64,000 bases of DNA from Xiphias gladius (GCF_016859285.1 NC_053420.1:27854545-27918544), one strand, 5' to 3'. Positions 11,980-24,800 are shown, counted from the stretch's first letter. A program made the numbers and translations. Notes: generated from the letters alone by a model not told the origin.

Positions 11980-14900
11980 TCAAGAGCGAGACCTGGAGCG
12001 GGACACAGAGTGCTTTGGCGGGGACTTGGAGAGCGGACGGTCCTTGCCAAGAGGAGATTTGGAGCCATTTTTTTCATTTCTACTCTCTGAGTGTGAACGC
12101 GAGCGGCTCCGAGACTTCTTACTGGAAGATTTCTCCTTGGAACGACTTCGGGATTCACGCTCCATTTTGACTTTGGACCCACTCTTGGAGCGCGACTTGC
12201 GAGCGTCTGAGCGATAGCGGGACCTTTTGCTCTTGGAGGGACTGTGTGATTTGCGGGTGCGTGAGCGAGACTTCTCTGGGGATTTAGAGTGGCTAGACTT
12301 TCTCTTTGATCTGGAGTGTGACTTCCATCCTGACCTGGAGTGAGACCTGCGCTTGCTGCGAGACTGAGAACTACAAAAGAGAAAAAAAAACATAACCAAT
12401 TTATGTCATGTGACCTTGTGTAATTTAAAAAAAAAAAAAACATCAGTTCCCTGGTTTCTAGGCTTTACCTCTTCCTTCAGATTTATGATTTTGTGCTAAA
12501 TATGATTCATACTCATAGGAGCTAGGTATCACTTTCAACTACATTGGTTAGCCTAAGAAAAATATCAAAGACACCCGCAGCTACACTTTTTTAGACCCAT
12601 TATTAACTAGACAGACCTTCAACTAAATAAGGGTAAATTAAATTTCTTTAACAGGAAATTATGTACAGCTCTCTCCAAGCATTTCCAAAATTTTCAGACC
12701 AGTGTGGGAGCACATTACTGGACTTACCGTGAGCGAGACCTGGAACGGCTGTGAGAGCTCCTGCTTCTTCGGCTGCGGCTGTGAGAGCGCCTCCTGCTGC
12801 GAGACCTGTGGGTTCAACATGACAACCTTAAATATAAATGGTAAGAGTGAATAATAAGGAAAGAAAACAAACACGCACACACTCAAAAGTATCATCAGGG
12901 ATCGTATCTGACTGTGAGCTACATTTACCTGGATCTGCTGCCAGAATAAGAGCGCTTGCGCCGTGTTTTGTCTTCCACCAGACGAATCTTCCTCCCATTA
13001 ACATCAGTGCCGTCTAGCTTTTCCAGGGCTCGCTTCATGTCTGAACGGGATTGAAATTCAATGACGCCCTCGTTGGCGCGGCCTTTATGAGCATCAGCAT
13101 AGGTTACTTCACCTGCTTGCCGCATAAAATCCTACGAAGAAGCAAATGTGTCAGCTCAGCACACAATAAGAAACACCATGAAATGTGTTGCCCCCTCTTG
13201 AAGTGGCCAATTTCACCCATCTGAATCGGGGTTCTGTTTATGTTGTACTATGTGTGTCTATTTGCCAATTCACACGTTGCCATTAAAGTGCTGGATTTGC
13301 ACAAAAAAGGACTGAGGTTTAAAGCACAGACTTTCAGCTTTAATTTCAGTGTTTAGATCAACATTAGACGCACGCTGTAGGGAACGTAGCTATGTTTATA
13401 CATAGCTACCCAATTTTAGTGAGATTTTTAATCTATCAAAACTCTTTGCTCAACATATCAACAAGCAGATATATATATATTCCTGTTTGAAACCACAGCA
13501 GACTGTTGTGTTGGAGTCGGTACGGTGATCAATTGTGGATCATCTGTCACCTTGAGGTCCTGCCAGCTGCACCTGCTTGACAGGTTCTCCACAATGAGGC
13601 GGTGTTCAGTGCGTACAGGTGGCCCGTACTTTTCCCTGCCGGAGCGATTCCAGCTGCTGTAACCGCTACCTTCAAAGAAGACAGGGAGATTAAAATTTAA
13701 TTTGAAGACACCAAAGTCTGGAAAGGTGAGGACTCCGAACTGGCATAAATAATCTAAGAAACCACTACAGACTGGACTTCTTTTACTTATTTTGTGCCTT
13801 GGCCTCTTAACCTTATCTATTAATAGACTGCTAGCGGCTGTCAAAATTCTGTCAAGTTTCAGAAGCAATACACGGTAATTAAGGATGCCAGTGGCTTTTA
13901 GTCCACATCCTCTGGACCTAGAGCCCTGTTGATTTTCAATACAGCTATGCAGTTAGGGATTCATTTAAACTGGGCATGTAAGGTAAATGTGCTTAAACAA
14001 CTAAAAAACCAGCAGCACTCTTTGCCCCGTGGATCAGGATTAAAAATCCTGTTACGAATTAGACAACATTTTCTTAACTTGTGTATAATAGTGGTTTCTT
14101 TAAAGTACAGCGACAATAGTCAATCCTGTGACGACAGCTTAAAAGGAACTTGCATAGATTTAACTTCACTAAATGTAGGAACCAGAAAACCAAGATGCTG
14201 AGTTGCGTGGTTATGGAGTAAAACCTAGTGCCTCTCTTCTGTATTTTTTGAAGAATGTTATGGATTTACTAGACAATGTTTGGCGTTTTATGATCAAATA
14301 GGCTATCTTCTGTTGGTGCCAATAGTTGCAGATGCAGAGAACTTGCTACCATTCCTCTCGTAAAAGCTGATACTATAAGTGTCTGCACGAAAATCTGCCT
14401 CTTTGTTCTCCCCCAAAGTAGTAGCTCCAAAATTCTTTCCTTCTAATTTCGCTTTAAACTTAGTCATGTTAAATAATTTATTCCAAACGATTGAATAGCC
14501 AGAAAACATCTCCCAACTTTAACTATGGAGTTAAGATTTTGTCCTACTTTCCAGTCTTACTGAACAGTACAATATGCCTTGTTTTGCACACCATCCATTT
14601 GCAACGTAATAAGACAAAGATGACACCTACCAAAAACTCTTTGTTTTACTACAGAGTATTGGGAGCCAAATCAGTGGCTGAAACGTGTGTTGGCTTGGTC
14701 CTCTGCAATATGTCTTGCAACAGTAAAACCAACAGGATTCCTCACCATCACCCTGGTCTATTGGAAAAGGATGCTGTCATCATGGCTTCCGGTTATGTCA
14801 ACCAATGGTCAAATGGCAAAGGTCACACACACATTGTAAGGGGAAAGCCCAGGCCAAACGGGTCAGGCAGTCATCTTTACCCTCATTGGACTCGGACTCA

Positions 14901-16478
14901 GCCCGCAGTGGACTCTTTCAAATTAAAACATCAAGCACTTTGTTAATGTTGACTTCAAACTGAATACATTGTAGCTTCAAAAGTCTTACCTTTTCTTTAA
15001 TCACTGCTACTCATGGGATTTTAATACACATGGCTTTCACTGTATTAAGTCTTTGTTTCTACCTGCCATCAGGCACAGTGTCAGGTCCATTAGACGGCTG
15101 TGGACATTATCCTTTAATAAAATAATGACTACCAAAAAGTGAATTTTGAAAGCTTCATTGAAACTAGTTTTCTGGCTGTATGGAGAGTCAGTGAAAGTGA
15201 ACATCCTCTTATTGTTATGCTAGTAAACAGCGACTGATTAGAGGCTCAGACTCGCGTGTACTGAGATGTGCTGGACTTACTGCGTCCCCCATAGCCGTAG
15301 CCATCTCTCCTGGGTCCACGGGCATGCTCAATGACGACTCGCTCCCCACACAGCTCCTTTCCGTTCAGTTCATACACAGCATCGTCAGCATCGCGCATGT
15401 CCTCAAACTCTACAAAGCCGTACCTGTGTGGGATCAGTGTGCGGGATTCAAAGCGGGAACTGGCCATTACTTTCGTTAACCTTGATCTGTTTGTTTGATA
15501 CTGATTCATAATCAATTCAATAAAGTGTCTAAGAGAGTGGCAAATGACTGCTACATACTATTGTCACCAACCTTAACTCACATCGATGAGCCAAAGGGTG
15601 AAATCCCTTTGAGAAGTTGTTACCAACTAGCAAATAAATAAAGAGTTATCTATGGCAGTATTAGTGATTATTTTTCATTCCCCGTTGATCTAAAATTATT
15701 GATTATTTTTTCGATTCATAAATTAAAATTTTTATGCAAGGCTCCTATGTATCGGGGGGGGGGAATTTAATAAGGGACAAACTAAAATCAGGAGATACTA
15801 GAATCACATGCCCCAATAAGCAATGTCGAGGCTATAATGAAAAGTGTCGAGGGGAAGTTTCAGTCCATTTACGGTTTTCGAGGGAGCCTAACGTTATTTG
15901 CGTGGGTTAACGTTATTGCCCTCTATTGTTAACGAGCTACATGTGACATTTAGCTACATTACAAGGTTTAGCTTCCTAAAGTTCTCGTGTTCCTACGTCT
16001 GGCCTTACCACGAAACACGAATAATGCAAGATGTCCATGAATAGCTAGTCCTTGGTGGTGGCTATCTACACCTTTTCAGCCACACTACTCGTTACAAGCC
16101 AGCGGGACTACCAAAGACAACTGCAGTTACGACAACGTTAGCAAAGGATATGTTTACAGCTAACCAAGGGCTATGACCGCCGGCGTCACGTTAACGTTAG
16201 CTAGTAAACATAACGGAAAACTTTGTATAACTGTGTGCACAATTTAAGAAAAACAACAGGTCGTTATCTCTGTTTTCTTTTCTTTTTTCTAACATTAGTT
16301 TGGTAAATACTGTACACTTGGGCCCGCTAACACTAGCTAACTTAGCTGTAAGGATGATGAGGTGATCTTACCCATTTTTCAGGTCGATCTCTAGTAATTT
16401 ACCATAACCGCTAAAAAATCTTTGAATGTCTTTCTCTCGAACATGGTAGCTAAGCTTGCCGACATATACCCGAGGCAT
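11980..16478 (-). CDS. srsf6: srsf6, SR splicing factor 6 (SRp55), complete, 346 aa
   Basis: SRSF6 binds exonic enhancers and regulates constitutive and alternative splicing in nuclear speckles. Six coding exons (- strand): 16478-16372, 15423-15281, 13669-13551, 13131-12929, 12805-12728, 12370-11980, in phase throughout and giving 346 residues (human 344). The start is [20 protein letters not shown]1 carries RNP2-type RVYVGKL and RNP1-type YGFVEFED. A Gly/Ser/Tyr linker leads to the pseudo-RRM with the invariant SWQDLKD. The C-terminus is a long RS domain (repeated [15 protein letters not shown]) ending SVSRSRSRS. It closely matches SRSF6 rather than SRSF4 or SRSF5 in length and linker. Intron 2 (13670-15280) is long, as in SR genes that host a regulated poison exon. 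Upstream of 16478 the sequence is CpG-richer, consistent with a housekeeping promoter. Fish have srsf6a and srsf6b; I cannot tell which this is. Confidence 0.97.
14990..15062 (-). other. Candidate poison cassette exon in srsf6 intron 2
   Basis: On the - strand a strong donor AAAAG|GTAAGAC occurs at 14990/14989. A possible acceptor GGCAG|GTAG lies 73 bases upstream (15063-15065). The enclosed 73 bases have stop codons in all frames that I checked, and the length would shift the frame. The polypyrimidine tract is weak, so this is only a candidate. SR-protein genes commonly autoregulate through such exons, which is established knowledge. Confidence 0.2.
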
Positions 16479-17824
16479 CTCCGATGAGGCGTAGCAGTTA
16501 ATCTGTGAAAGTTCAAATGCAACTTGTGTTGGGCCACAGGCAGGCCTCGGAGACGCAGAAGCTTGTCGATTTCCGGCCGAATCCGTCAGAATAAAAGCAC
16601 CGTTTCCACGAACAAAAAAAAAGAAGGGGGGAGTCAGAAGCCGCACTGCACACATTACACCGTGTATCTAATGCTTCTCTTTAACTGCACGTTGTCCTCA
16701 CCCTATTATTTAATCTGCAGCTGTGTAAGAAAAACCAATAGGCCCTCGAATTCAACCATACTGTACAACCGTGCTCCTGGCTAACATTTTGTGCCCATCT
16801 GATAATCCATTATGCACTTATCAAGTCTGTCACCTTATAAAAAAAAAAAAAAGGAAAAGAAAAAATATGAAAGCAGATTTTAAGATACTATTGCAGGTGG
16901 AACAATCTGTACATCTTAGTCCTCTCGTGCTCCACAGTAATGCCACTTTTTATCTTCCCCTAGAGGATCAGGCTGTACATTTCCCTGGTTGTCCTGCTCT
17001 ATAATGGGTGCACTTATTTCATTTTCCATCAGTGGATCAGGTTGTGCATTTCTTTTCCTGTCCACAATTTCATTTTTTTTTTCTTCCATTTTCCACGGTT
17101 GGATCAGGCCATTCCTTTTCTTGACTGTTCTGTCCTCTCTGCATTCTATTCATCTGCTTTATTTCTCTTTAAAAGGAACATTTTTACTTCCCATTAAGGA
17201 GACCCATGGGGCAGCTGCTGGTAGTTGCATGTGCCAGACAGGCATACAAATGTTATGCCAACTAAGTTTCTATTTTGTGGAACTTCCACCCATTTAGAAT
17301 GTCATTACACAGTGCATGGCTGGTGTTTTTCACCTCTTTTCACCACTAAGCTCTGTGGCAGGCCATTTTTCCACTATTAGTGAACTAATAAGGTCAATGT
17401 TGCCCTTATCTTTGTATGAAGCCTTTACAAAAGCTTGATAAAACAAAGTACCATGCTTTGTATTTCTTATTTTCATGGTAGGTGATGTGACAAAACTGCG
17501 GCCCTTCAAAAATTACAGCCAGATCTTTGCATGGTCTTGACATTGTTGAATTTCAAATAGGAGCGTGAATGAATAAGCAAAGCAGTAGAATCAGTTTTGG
17601 CTATGAGATACGTCTCATCTAACAAATGACAAACATGCATTATAACCTTTTATTTCTTTATTAACTGGAAATAAAAATTAAAATTTGCATGTTCTTAATA
17701 ACACAATCATGAATTCATAATTATATTGAAAATTTTGTGTCAAAAATCAAAATAAAATGTATATTATAGAGTTACAAATAAATAAGAATAGAAAAATTAA
17801 ATAAGAAAAATTGTAGGAATGTGC
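16479..17824. other. srsf6 promoter side and acot8 3' flank; no gene seen
   Basis: The first 200 bases or so hold the srsf6 5' UTR and promoter. From 16800 to 17820 the sequence is AT-rich with an A-rich run at about 16838-16865. On the - strand, AATAAA-like signals near 17645-17665 could end the acot8 transcript, about 165 bases after its stop. Open frames here show no family resemblance. Confidence 0.5.
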
Positions 17825-20800
17825 TTATAGTTTGCTGGGCTCTTTGAGGGGATTCACTCTCAAGACACCCTCCTGGGAACAGGAGGCAGCCAGCACCCCG
17901 TCTCTTCTCCACAGTCTGCCTTGAACCAGTCCCCTACTGCCCCCTGTAGGACACAACACGGACCACGTTAGACAAAAGCAGGATGCACAAAAGTGTCATT
18001 TCTGTCCAAGCTTTGGACAAGGATGACTGACATGGGCCACAACAGCAGCACACCACAAAAGAACAGGTATTAAGTAATATACAGGGATCAGTCATTTTGA
18101 AGAAAGTCATGAGGCATAAAAATATGTTTGAAAGGTAAAACCAGTTGCTCAAACATAGAGTGACCCAGTGTAATCCCATTTGCAAATGTGTAAAAATATC
18201 TCAAATAGATATTTTGTTGTTTCTCTCATGTTTACTATATTTTTGTATAGAAAGTATGACAAATGGATTGAATTTCCCTATATCCAGCATTTTTAAGGTG
18301 ATGGCTATTTAAGTCTGACTGAACTGCATCTATAGGCCAAACAGTACTGGATTTTTGAGGCTGATGCTGATATTTTTGAATTTTAAAAAAAAATCTGATA
18401 ACAGTATAGCAGCAGATAGAAATTATTTTCAAACATAACAACCCAACAATTTTGACACATCCCTTAGGATTGATTTTTAAATAGCTTTGAACCATGATAC
18501 ATGCTATGCAGGATATTTTACATTTGAAAAAATTAACTTGTCAGAGCTCTTTGATGGAAAAACTAGGTGATGGTGACACTGTGTCTAAATTACCTCAGAT
18601 CTAGGGTTGTCATTTCTGTACTGCAATTTCTTGTTACTTAATGACCCAAATATACACCGATACAGTATATTTGCAATAAGCTCATACCGGCTGATAAAGA
18701 TTTATTGGTTTAGCTCTAAACAAAACTAACAATGAACAACGGACCACTCTGCAAGTCTCTTTGGCTAAATATATCAACAACCAAAACACTATGTAAATAC
18801 ATATAACTGCATGGCTGTAGCAGGTGTGACCCCCCCCATTACGTTTTTAGTACTGTGATGCAAACAACGCAACAAATGAAGTGCAGCGGATGGGAAGTGA
18901 ACAACATACTGACCTGCCCATGGGCTCTCACACTCAAACAACATCCACTCATCACTGCGGAAAGTGGTGTGGAACCACATGGCGTGGTCCAAAGAGGCTG
19001 AGAAATGGGCCTTGTAGTCGGGATAAGGCAACAGTGCTGTGCCCAGTAACGCAAAGTCTGATACGTATGCAGCAACACAGCAATGCAGCTTCATGTTGCC
19101 TTCACCTACATAAACACACAAATAAAATGCATGATCAAATTTGGCTTATAATGTATTATATGTCTCATATTTTGCTTATAATTACTTTTTCATTTTTTTT
19201 CACATTGCAAATATGTTTGATACAGAGCATTCAAAGAGTATTCAGACCCTTCACTTTTTTCATAATATGTTATGCTGCAGCCTTATGCTACAATCTTTTA
19301 AGTCTTTTTTTTCTCTCATTAATCTACACTCCCCGTCCAACCTGACGGAGTCTGAGAGGATCTGCAGAGAGGAAAGGCAGGGGATCCCCAAATCCAGGTC
19401 TGCAAAGCTTCTTGCGTCATTCCCAAGAAGACTGGGGGCTGAAATCGCTGCCAAAGGTGCTTCAGGTGAGTACTGAGTAAAGGGTTCTGCATACTTTCTG
19501 AATGCACTGTGTATGCGTATTGTTGAAACTGTTTGCTGCTCAATGCTTACAATCTCCCATTTTTCTCTGTTTTTTATATTGAGTCTACTCTATAATCATC
19601 ATGTTATTTGCTGTCTCCAATTTTTAGCTGCAGCAGTGATTCAGTTCACTTAAGAAAATGAACATATTGTTTCAATTAATATAAAAAAAAAAGGCAAATA
19701 TAAATTCTATGTTTAGAAATCTTGTGATCCACTCCATCAGAAATACCCAACGCTTATGCAGTGTAGCTTCAATGCTATTCAGTATACAGTATATAGCGCA
19801 TACGTGCAAGGCGCGGTATAATTAAGAGCATTTTACCAATATATCCTCGTGCTCGCACCCAGAACAGCTTCCTCGGCTCAGCTGAAGTAATTCTGTAAAA
19901 GTGTGGTGGCTGGATTGGCTTTATCTCCATGGGGACCTCGTTGGCCAGCAGTTTGTTAAGACCTTGTTTCGATTTCTCTGCCAGGTCTGGTTTACTGTAA
20001 AATAACACAAGGAACTACAGGTGATGACTGAAGACCCTCATCTGCTGGATAATCAATGGACTTTCATAGCAAATGCAATTCTATGATGGAGCAAGAGGCA
20101 ACATGATTGCTGTCAGTGGAACTGCTCCAGATTGCACTTTTTGTAGCTTCCAATTGGCTACTAGTAGACCAGCATAGTTTTCAATAAAATGAACCAGAGA
20201 TTATAAAGTATGTATTTTATGTTGTTTCTTTATTGTTCAGGTAGGACTGTGTGATCTGTTTACGTTTTACAAGCGTAAATGAGTCCTGCATTTATTTGTT
20301 TGGTCTACTGCAATCTGTGGGTGTACTTTGATACTTGGATTACATCTGGAGTCAATTCCACCGATCATCTTTTAAAAAACGCAACAGTTTCATTTACCAT
20401 AATATTTCAACAATCGTCTTCTAACGGATCTTTGGGCTGATTCCCCAACCAACAGAATGTAAAAGGCTACCTATTAATACTCCTCTGAGTGAAAGTGATA
20501 ATATGCTCGTGCTACAATGACGGGGGTATCAAAACTGCACCCGAGTCAAAGCCGCAAGATGGCACCAGAGCACAGAGCAGTTTTACGGCTGTCCTGTGAC
20601 CGCATTCAAAGAATAAGGGTCTTTAAATGAGTAATACACTTTTCTAATAACCTCACTCTTCTATATGTTACAGTTTTTATACTTCATTACACTTTCACAT
20701 CTGCATCTTTCAGTTCATTTCATCACACGTTTTTTTCCTCTCTCCCCTTCTCAGGCCTCGGGATTACTCAGAGTAACTGAGACGCTGTTGTTGAGTTTTT

Positions 20801-22229
20801 CAAATGTAATTTTCAGTGCTTTAAGAACCGCGTATAAAATTCTACTCAACCCCCTTTTATTGGGGAAGTCTTAAATGAACTGCAAGTCTTGACACCAGTG
20901 GTGGTAACTTTTAATGTAACACTCTTATCTAACCCACCAAGTGTACAAATTGTATGCATGCCTTGTTATGTATGTATTTTTTTTGGTCTATATTACTCGC
21001 TTCTTGATGTTGCCTTGTCGCCGACAAAATAAATAGTTATTCTACCTGAGATAAAGATGAATGAGCTCCTCCACAGTGAGGAGGTCTTCGGGCTGGGGGA
21101 CCACCGGCATGGTGAACTGGTGCTGCAGGGGGCTCGGCTGCAGCATGTGGAAGGACGCTTGGAAGATCAGTATGGGCTGTCCATGCTGGATGGCCTTCAC
21201 GGAGCGCACTGTGAAACTGCGACCGTCTCTCGTGCGGTCCACCTGGTACAGCACCGGAACCTTAGGATCCCCTGAAAGAAAACACCCAAAAGACACCTGT
21301 GGAGAAACAGTGACTGGGACTCTGTGTGGTTTCCTGGATCATTCTATTGATTATGATGAGATGAGGGACTGTTTGAAGTGGAACCACTTTAAAAGAGTTT
21401 TTGTCTACTCTTCCTCGGAAACTCGGTATCGGTGAACACTGTCCCCTGTCACATGTTCGGTCTAGGCTGTAGTGGGTTAGCCCATCTTACCTGCTCGTAC
21501 AAAGTAGCAGTGGAGAGAATGGGCGTAGAGGTTGTCGCTGACCGATTTGGCAGCAGCCACGAGGGCCTGACCGACTATTTGGCCCCCGAACAAGCGCTGG
21601 CTGCGGGGGACCCAGTGATGCGTGCCTCTGGGGAAAATTGGAGAAACAGCTGAAATATACACACAGTTTATTAGGAACACCTGGCAAAACTCTAATGCAG
21701 TCTAACTCGACAAACCTGGAATAAATTATACCTCCAGGAAGGTTATACATGTTTGGTTTGTGTCGAAACTGTGTTAAAGAGGTGTCGATTCGACTGTGGG
21801 GTCGTTTTGGAGGCTGCAGTTGGTGGTGCCGTTAACATGTATTTCATGATATGTGGGTTTCTGACATTCAGCCTACCCCCACGAACATGAACGGGGTTGA
21901 CAAAATAACAGAAACACACGGCGGTTCAGTGTTGACGTGAACGCTGTTCGCAGCGGGGGAAACTCGCATTTACGATGACCAAGACGGGGCGAACCTCCGC
22001 CCGGAACTGTACAGACGTCAGCCAGCTACCTGTAGAGGTCCACGTCGAGCTCCTCCAAGTTCAAAACGCTGGTGACCAGGACGCTTTTCAGGTCGGGGGT
22101 ATACTGAGCTCCAAGCCCCTCCGAGCTTTCGCCGTCAGGGGATTTCGGTGGCTCGGCATCTCCTTGCCGGTCACAATTATTCGTTGACCCGCCACCGCTA
22201 TGACGCTCGTCCACTCGTCTTTCCGCCAT
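17825..22229 (-). CDS. acot8: acot8, peroxisomal acyl-CoA thioesterase 8, complete, 343 aa
   Basis: ACOT8 hydrolyses a broad range of acyl-CoAs to free acid and CoA in peroxisomes, assisting beta-oxidation and bile-acid metabolism. Six coding exons (- strand): 22229-22030, 21627-21491, 21271-21046, 19994-19837, 19105-18914, 17943-17825, all in phase. The double hotdog fold of the TesB family is visible: HHWVPRSQRLFGGQIVGQAL in the first, and WVRARGYIGEGNMKLHCCVA in the second. The human catalytic triad Asp-232/Ser-254/Gln-304 corresponds to Asp-257 (AAYVSD), Ser-278 (ASLDH) and Gln-328 (CSQEG). The protein ends SKL, a canonical PTS1. I chose the ATG at 22229 (MAERRVDERH) because it gives a tail nearer the human length. 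An in-frame ATG at 22298 would add 23 residues. Even so the N-terminus is about 25 residues longer than in human (319 aa). Confidence 0.96.
18280..18725. repeat. Palindromic MITE-like repeat, family B (ATCGGC/TCGACCGATA ends), in acot8 intron 5
   Basis: The right part, read on the - strand, runs from GAGCTAAACCAATAAATC through CAGCCGGTATGAGC to TTAAGTAACAAGAAATTGCAG. It resembles copies at about 48560-49000 and 52540-52965. The left part holds the partner arm (GGCCAAACAGTACTGG, GGCTGATGCTGATATT). No coding capacity is seen, so it is probably a non-autonomous DNA element. Confidence 0.5.
19200..19515 (+). mobile_element. Tc1/mariner-type transposon 3' remnant in acot8 intron 4
   Basis: The + strand has the ATTCAGACCCTTCAC / ATGTTATGCTGCAGCC text common to fish Tc1-like elements. 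It then has an open stretch encoding SNLTESERICREE and RRLGAEIAAKGASGEY followed by TGA. This matches the transposase C-terminal tail type (SNLTE..FCKEE..RL.A.IAAKG.S..Y). The element ends with GGGTTCTGCATACTTTCTGAATGC at about 19515. The upstream catalytic part is absent. Confidence 0.7.
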
Positions 22230-22680
22230 GTTTGTTTGGCCACTTCTTCTTCCTGATGTCGCGGCAGGCTGGACGCAGTGAGAGCGTACCGCCGCCATCC
22301 GCAGGTCTAGAGGAGCACTGATAACCTTAAAGCCGTGTGCAGCCTCCAGTGCGATGGAGAAAATCCGTAACTGTTATTTCTCAGTCTTCCTGTGTCACAG
22401 TCTCTGCCTCTCCACAGCTGCACTTGCCACGGCTGTAGTTCCCAACCAGTGCCAGCCCATGTTTTAGTGCACAGCGACCTAGTCCCTGTTGAGTTATGAT
22501 AACTTTACCCATTCTGCCCTTTCTTAAAATGGAATTACGTTTCACAGCTGGCTATACTGAGAAATAGAAGTTGTCTTTGTTTACATTCGCCCACTCTAAG
22601 TGCTTTAGTTTGCACCATACCTAGCTTATTCACGGTAGAGGAAGCTGTTGCACCCATCATCAGTTGCAGGTCCTGTCATT
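22230..22680. other. acot8 promoter side; no gene seen
   Basis: The first 100 bases or so are CpG-containing and probably include the acot8 5' UTR. After that there is ordinary sequence with no recognised exon or repeat. Confidence 0.45.
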
Positions 22681-22689
22681 GAACTAAAT

Positions 22690-23460
22690 ATCACCATTAA
22701 TGTTTCTCTATCAGTTCCCCAGTCAGATCATACCAGAGATTGTATAACACTGACGACGTTCTCAAATGTACCATTTATCTTTTTGACATCACACCTGCTG
22801 AAGCTGCCTATAAATGTAATCCGTATTTCAACAGTTGCCCCATATGGTGCCATCATAAGGAAACAAGGAGGCACCACTTTACTAAAAATATGATTAAACA
22901 AAAGTGGATTTCGTATGATTCCCTGAGGGGCCCCGTTATCCATATGTTCCCTTCCCGCCTACTCATATTTGAATAGTACTATCTCTCAAAAAATTCTTAA
23001 TCCAGTTCTGCACCTTGCCTCACACCCGAGGATCATACAGCTTTACCGTTAAACCCTCCTTCCACAGCATATCATATGCCTTCTTCATATATCAAGAAAT
23101 ACGCCCACTACTGTCTTTATTTGCTAAAGCCTTCCTGTTACTCACGTCTAACGCTAATACAGAGTCCACAGTGGATTGTCCAACCCTAAAGCCAGGCTGG
23201 TAAGAGACACAATATCCCTGTTTCTCAAGCATATTCAGCAGTCTGTCTATGAGTATGTGTTCTATTATTTTACATAATACAGCTGCAAGGGCAGTTGGAA
23301 CCAGGTTCATTAGCTGCTTTTTTAAACTTTTCTGTACAGGACCAACAACTGTGTGTTTCCATTCTTTTTACAAATGTCCATGTCCCAATATTGCATTTAT
23401 CAATGCTAATGTCTCCTGTAGTCTTCAATCTGGAGAAATGAATTTTTTCTGAACTTTATA
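22690..23460 (-). pseudogene. Decayed non-LTR retrotransposon reverse-transcriptase fragment
   Basis: On the - strand, frames broken by stops encode LINE reverse-transcriptase text. KIIEHILIDRLLNMLEKQGY and then YQPGFRVGQSTVDSVLALD lie near 23290-23120. A KKAYDMLWKEGL block follows near 23090, then KVQNWIKNFLRDSTIQI near 23010, and NGAPQG.I..PLLFN near 22940-22895. This order (thumb-proximal motif, FGFR-like, DIxKAYD, FL..R, NGxPQGxxxSPLLFN) is the normal RT order. The YADD active-site block is not seen, and both ends are missing. The clade cannot be assigned by eye. Confidence 0.75.
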
Positions 23461-24800
23461 CCATAGAAACACCTTTTCCACCACAATAAGGTGAATATAA
23501 AATGTAGCATTCATTTATGTTAAGACCATTTGTTTCCAAACAAACCGACTGAATGATCAAGCACAATGGGACGTCTTCTCATTAATACAGGTAACAGTGC
23601 ACCCTTTACTTGCCATGTGGGTTCACAGAAATTTTCTTCCAATTCAACCAGACATTAACGGCACGGTTTCTACAACCACACCTGCTCCAACACCTTCAAG
23701 CCCTGCAGTAAGACTGGTCCACCCCAACAGCCTCTGCTCTGACAGACTGTGCACATCAAGCGTTTGGATCCCACAGCCGTGACCATGGAGAAGATGCCAG
23801 TGCCATCTGTGAAAGTAAATGTGTATATATGCTGTACATTTCAGGTAGCTTTTTAGTTGGTCAGTTTTGTTTTGACATTTTGCAGTGAAATCAAAGTTTA
23901 TTCAAATTTTTGCTGCTTTCTTTTTTCTTTGATTGTTTTCTTTAGACGAGTAACCTCTACTCCAGGCTGCTCAGCTTTTTAAGTTGGTGTGCCTTTAGGC
24001 AGCCTGCTGTCGTCTGGTTAAAACACATTCTCTGCTCACCTGGCAGACCCTTACTGCTCCAGCTACCAAGGGCGTGATAAAGTTGTATGGTGCCACATCG
24101 GGCTGCCATTTGTGGAAGTGCATTGATGGTTAGATGACCTACTACTACTTCTTTATCACAGTCTATTCCATTTATTCATTTTCTGTTTTCTTATACTTTA
24201 ACTGCTATGTATATTTATCTCTATCATGTCAGATAGAAAGTAAAAAGCAAATTTTTTTGCCTCACGTCAATCACACAAATTTGAGCACTGGACCATTTGA
24301 GTTGATTTGCCCCAAACAGCTGATGTACCAACTGTACGTACAATACCTGTAAGCTTGTTAGCAAAGGAAGCACCAACTGTGTGTGTGGAAGTGCGCTTTT
24401 GTGTGTTTTTTTCAGCTACGTGTCTGAACGCGGATCTCCTTAAAAAAACTCCAGTTCTGTTATTTCCCTCCACTCATCTCTGTATATTTATGAAGATTCA
24501 TATAGCTCTAGGAATTGCACAGTTTTTTTTTTGCAGTAGTAAAAAGATTTTCAACTGGCGCTAAGCCGAACAAATACACGTATTATTGTGTCTTGCCATT
24601 GGCTTTGACTACACTGCCTCTAAAATTCACTGTGTGTTCTGTCTGAACACACAGCAAGTGTTAAGCAAAGATAGTTGAGTGTAATGCCACTGTTGTTTTC
24701 CCCCTACATTTATATGTGTATGCAATAACAACACTATACTGTATTTACTTTTTATTACTATTTTACGGTGCCCCCCTTAGGACAAAGCACATATCAGACA
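23461..24800. other. Intergenic sequence; nothing recognised
   Basis: This stretch is AT-rich with short open frames that resemble no family I know. I see no splice-linked exon series, RNA gene or repeat with clear ends. Confidence 0.4.

Noticed and set aside
11919-12443. 174-codon frame on the - strand over the srsf6 last exon
   Set aside because: It is an out-of-frame shadow of the RS-domain exon, whose true frame continues the spliced srsf6 protein to SVSRSRSRS.
14491-14946. 151-codon + strand frame in srsf6 intron 2
   Set aside because: Opposite strand to the host gene, no motif, and no splice partner.
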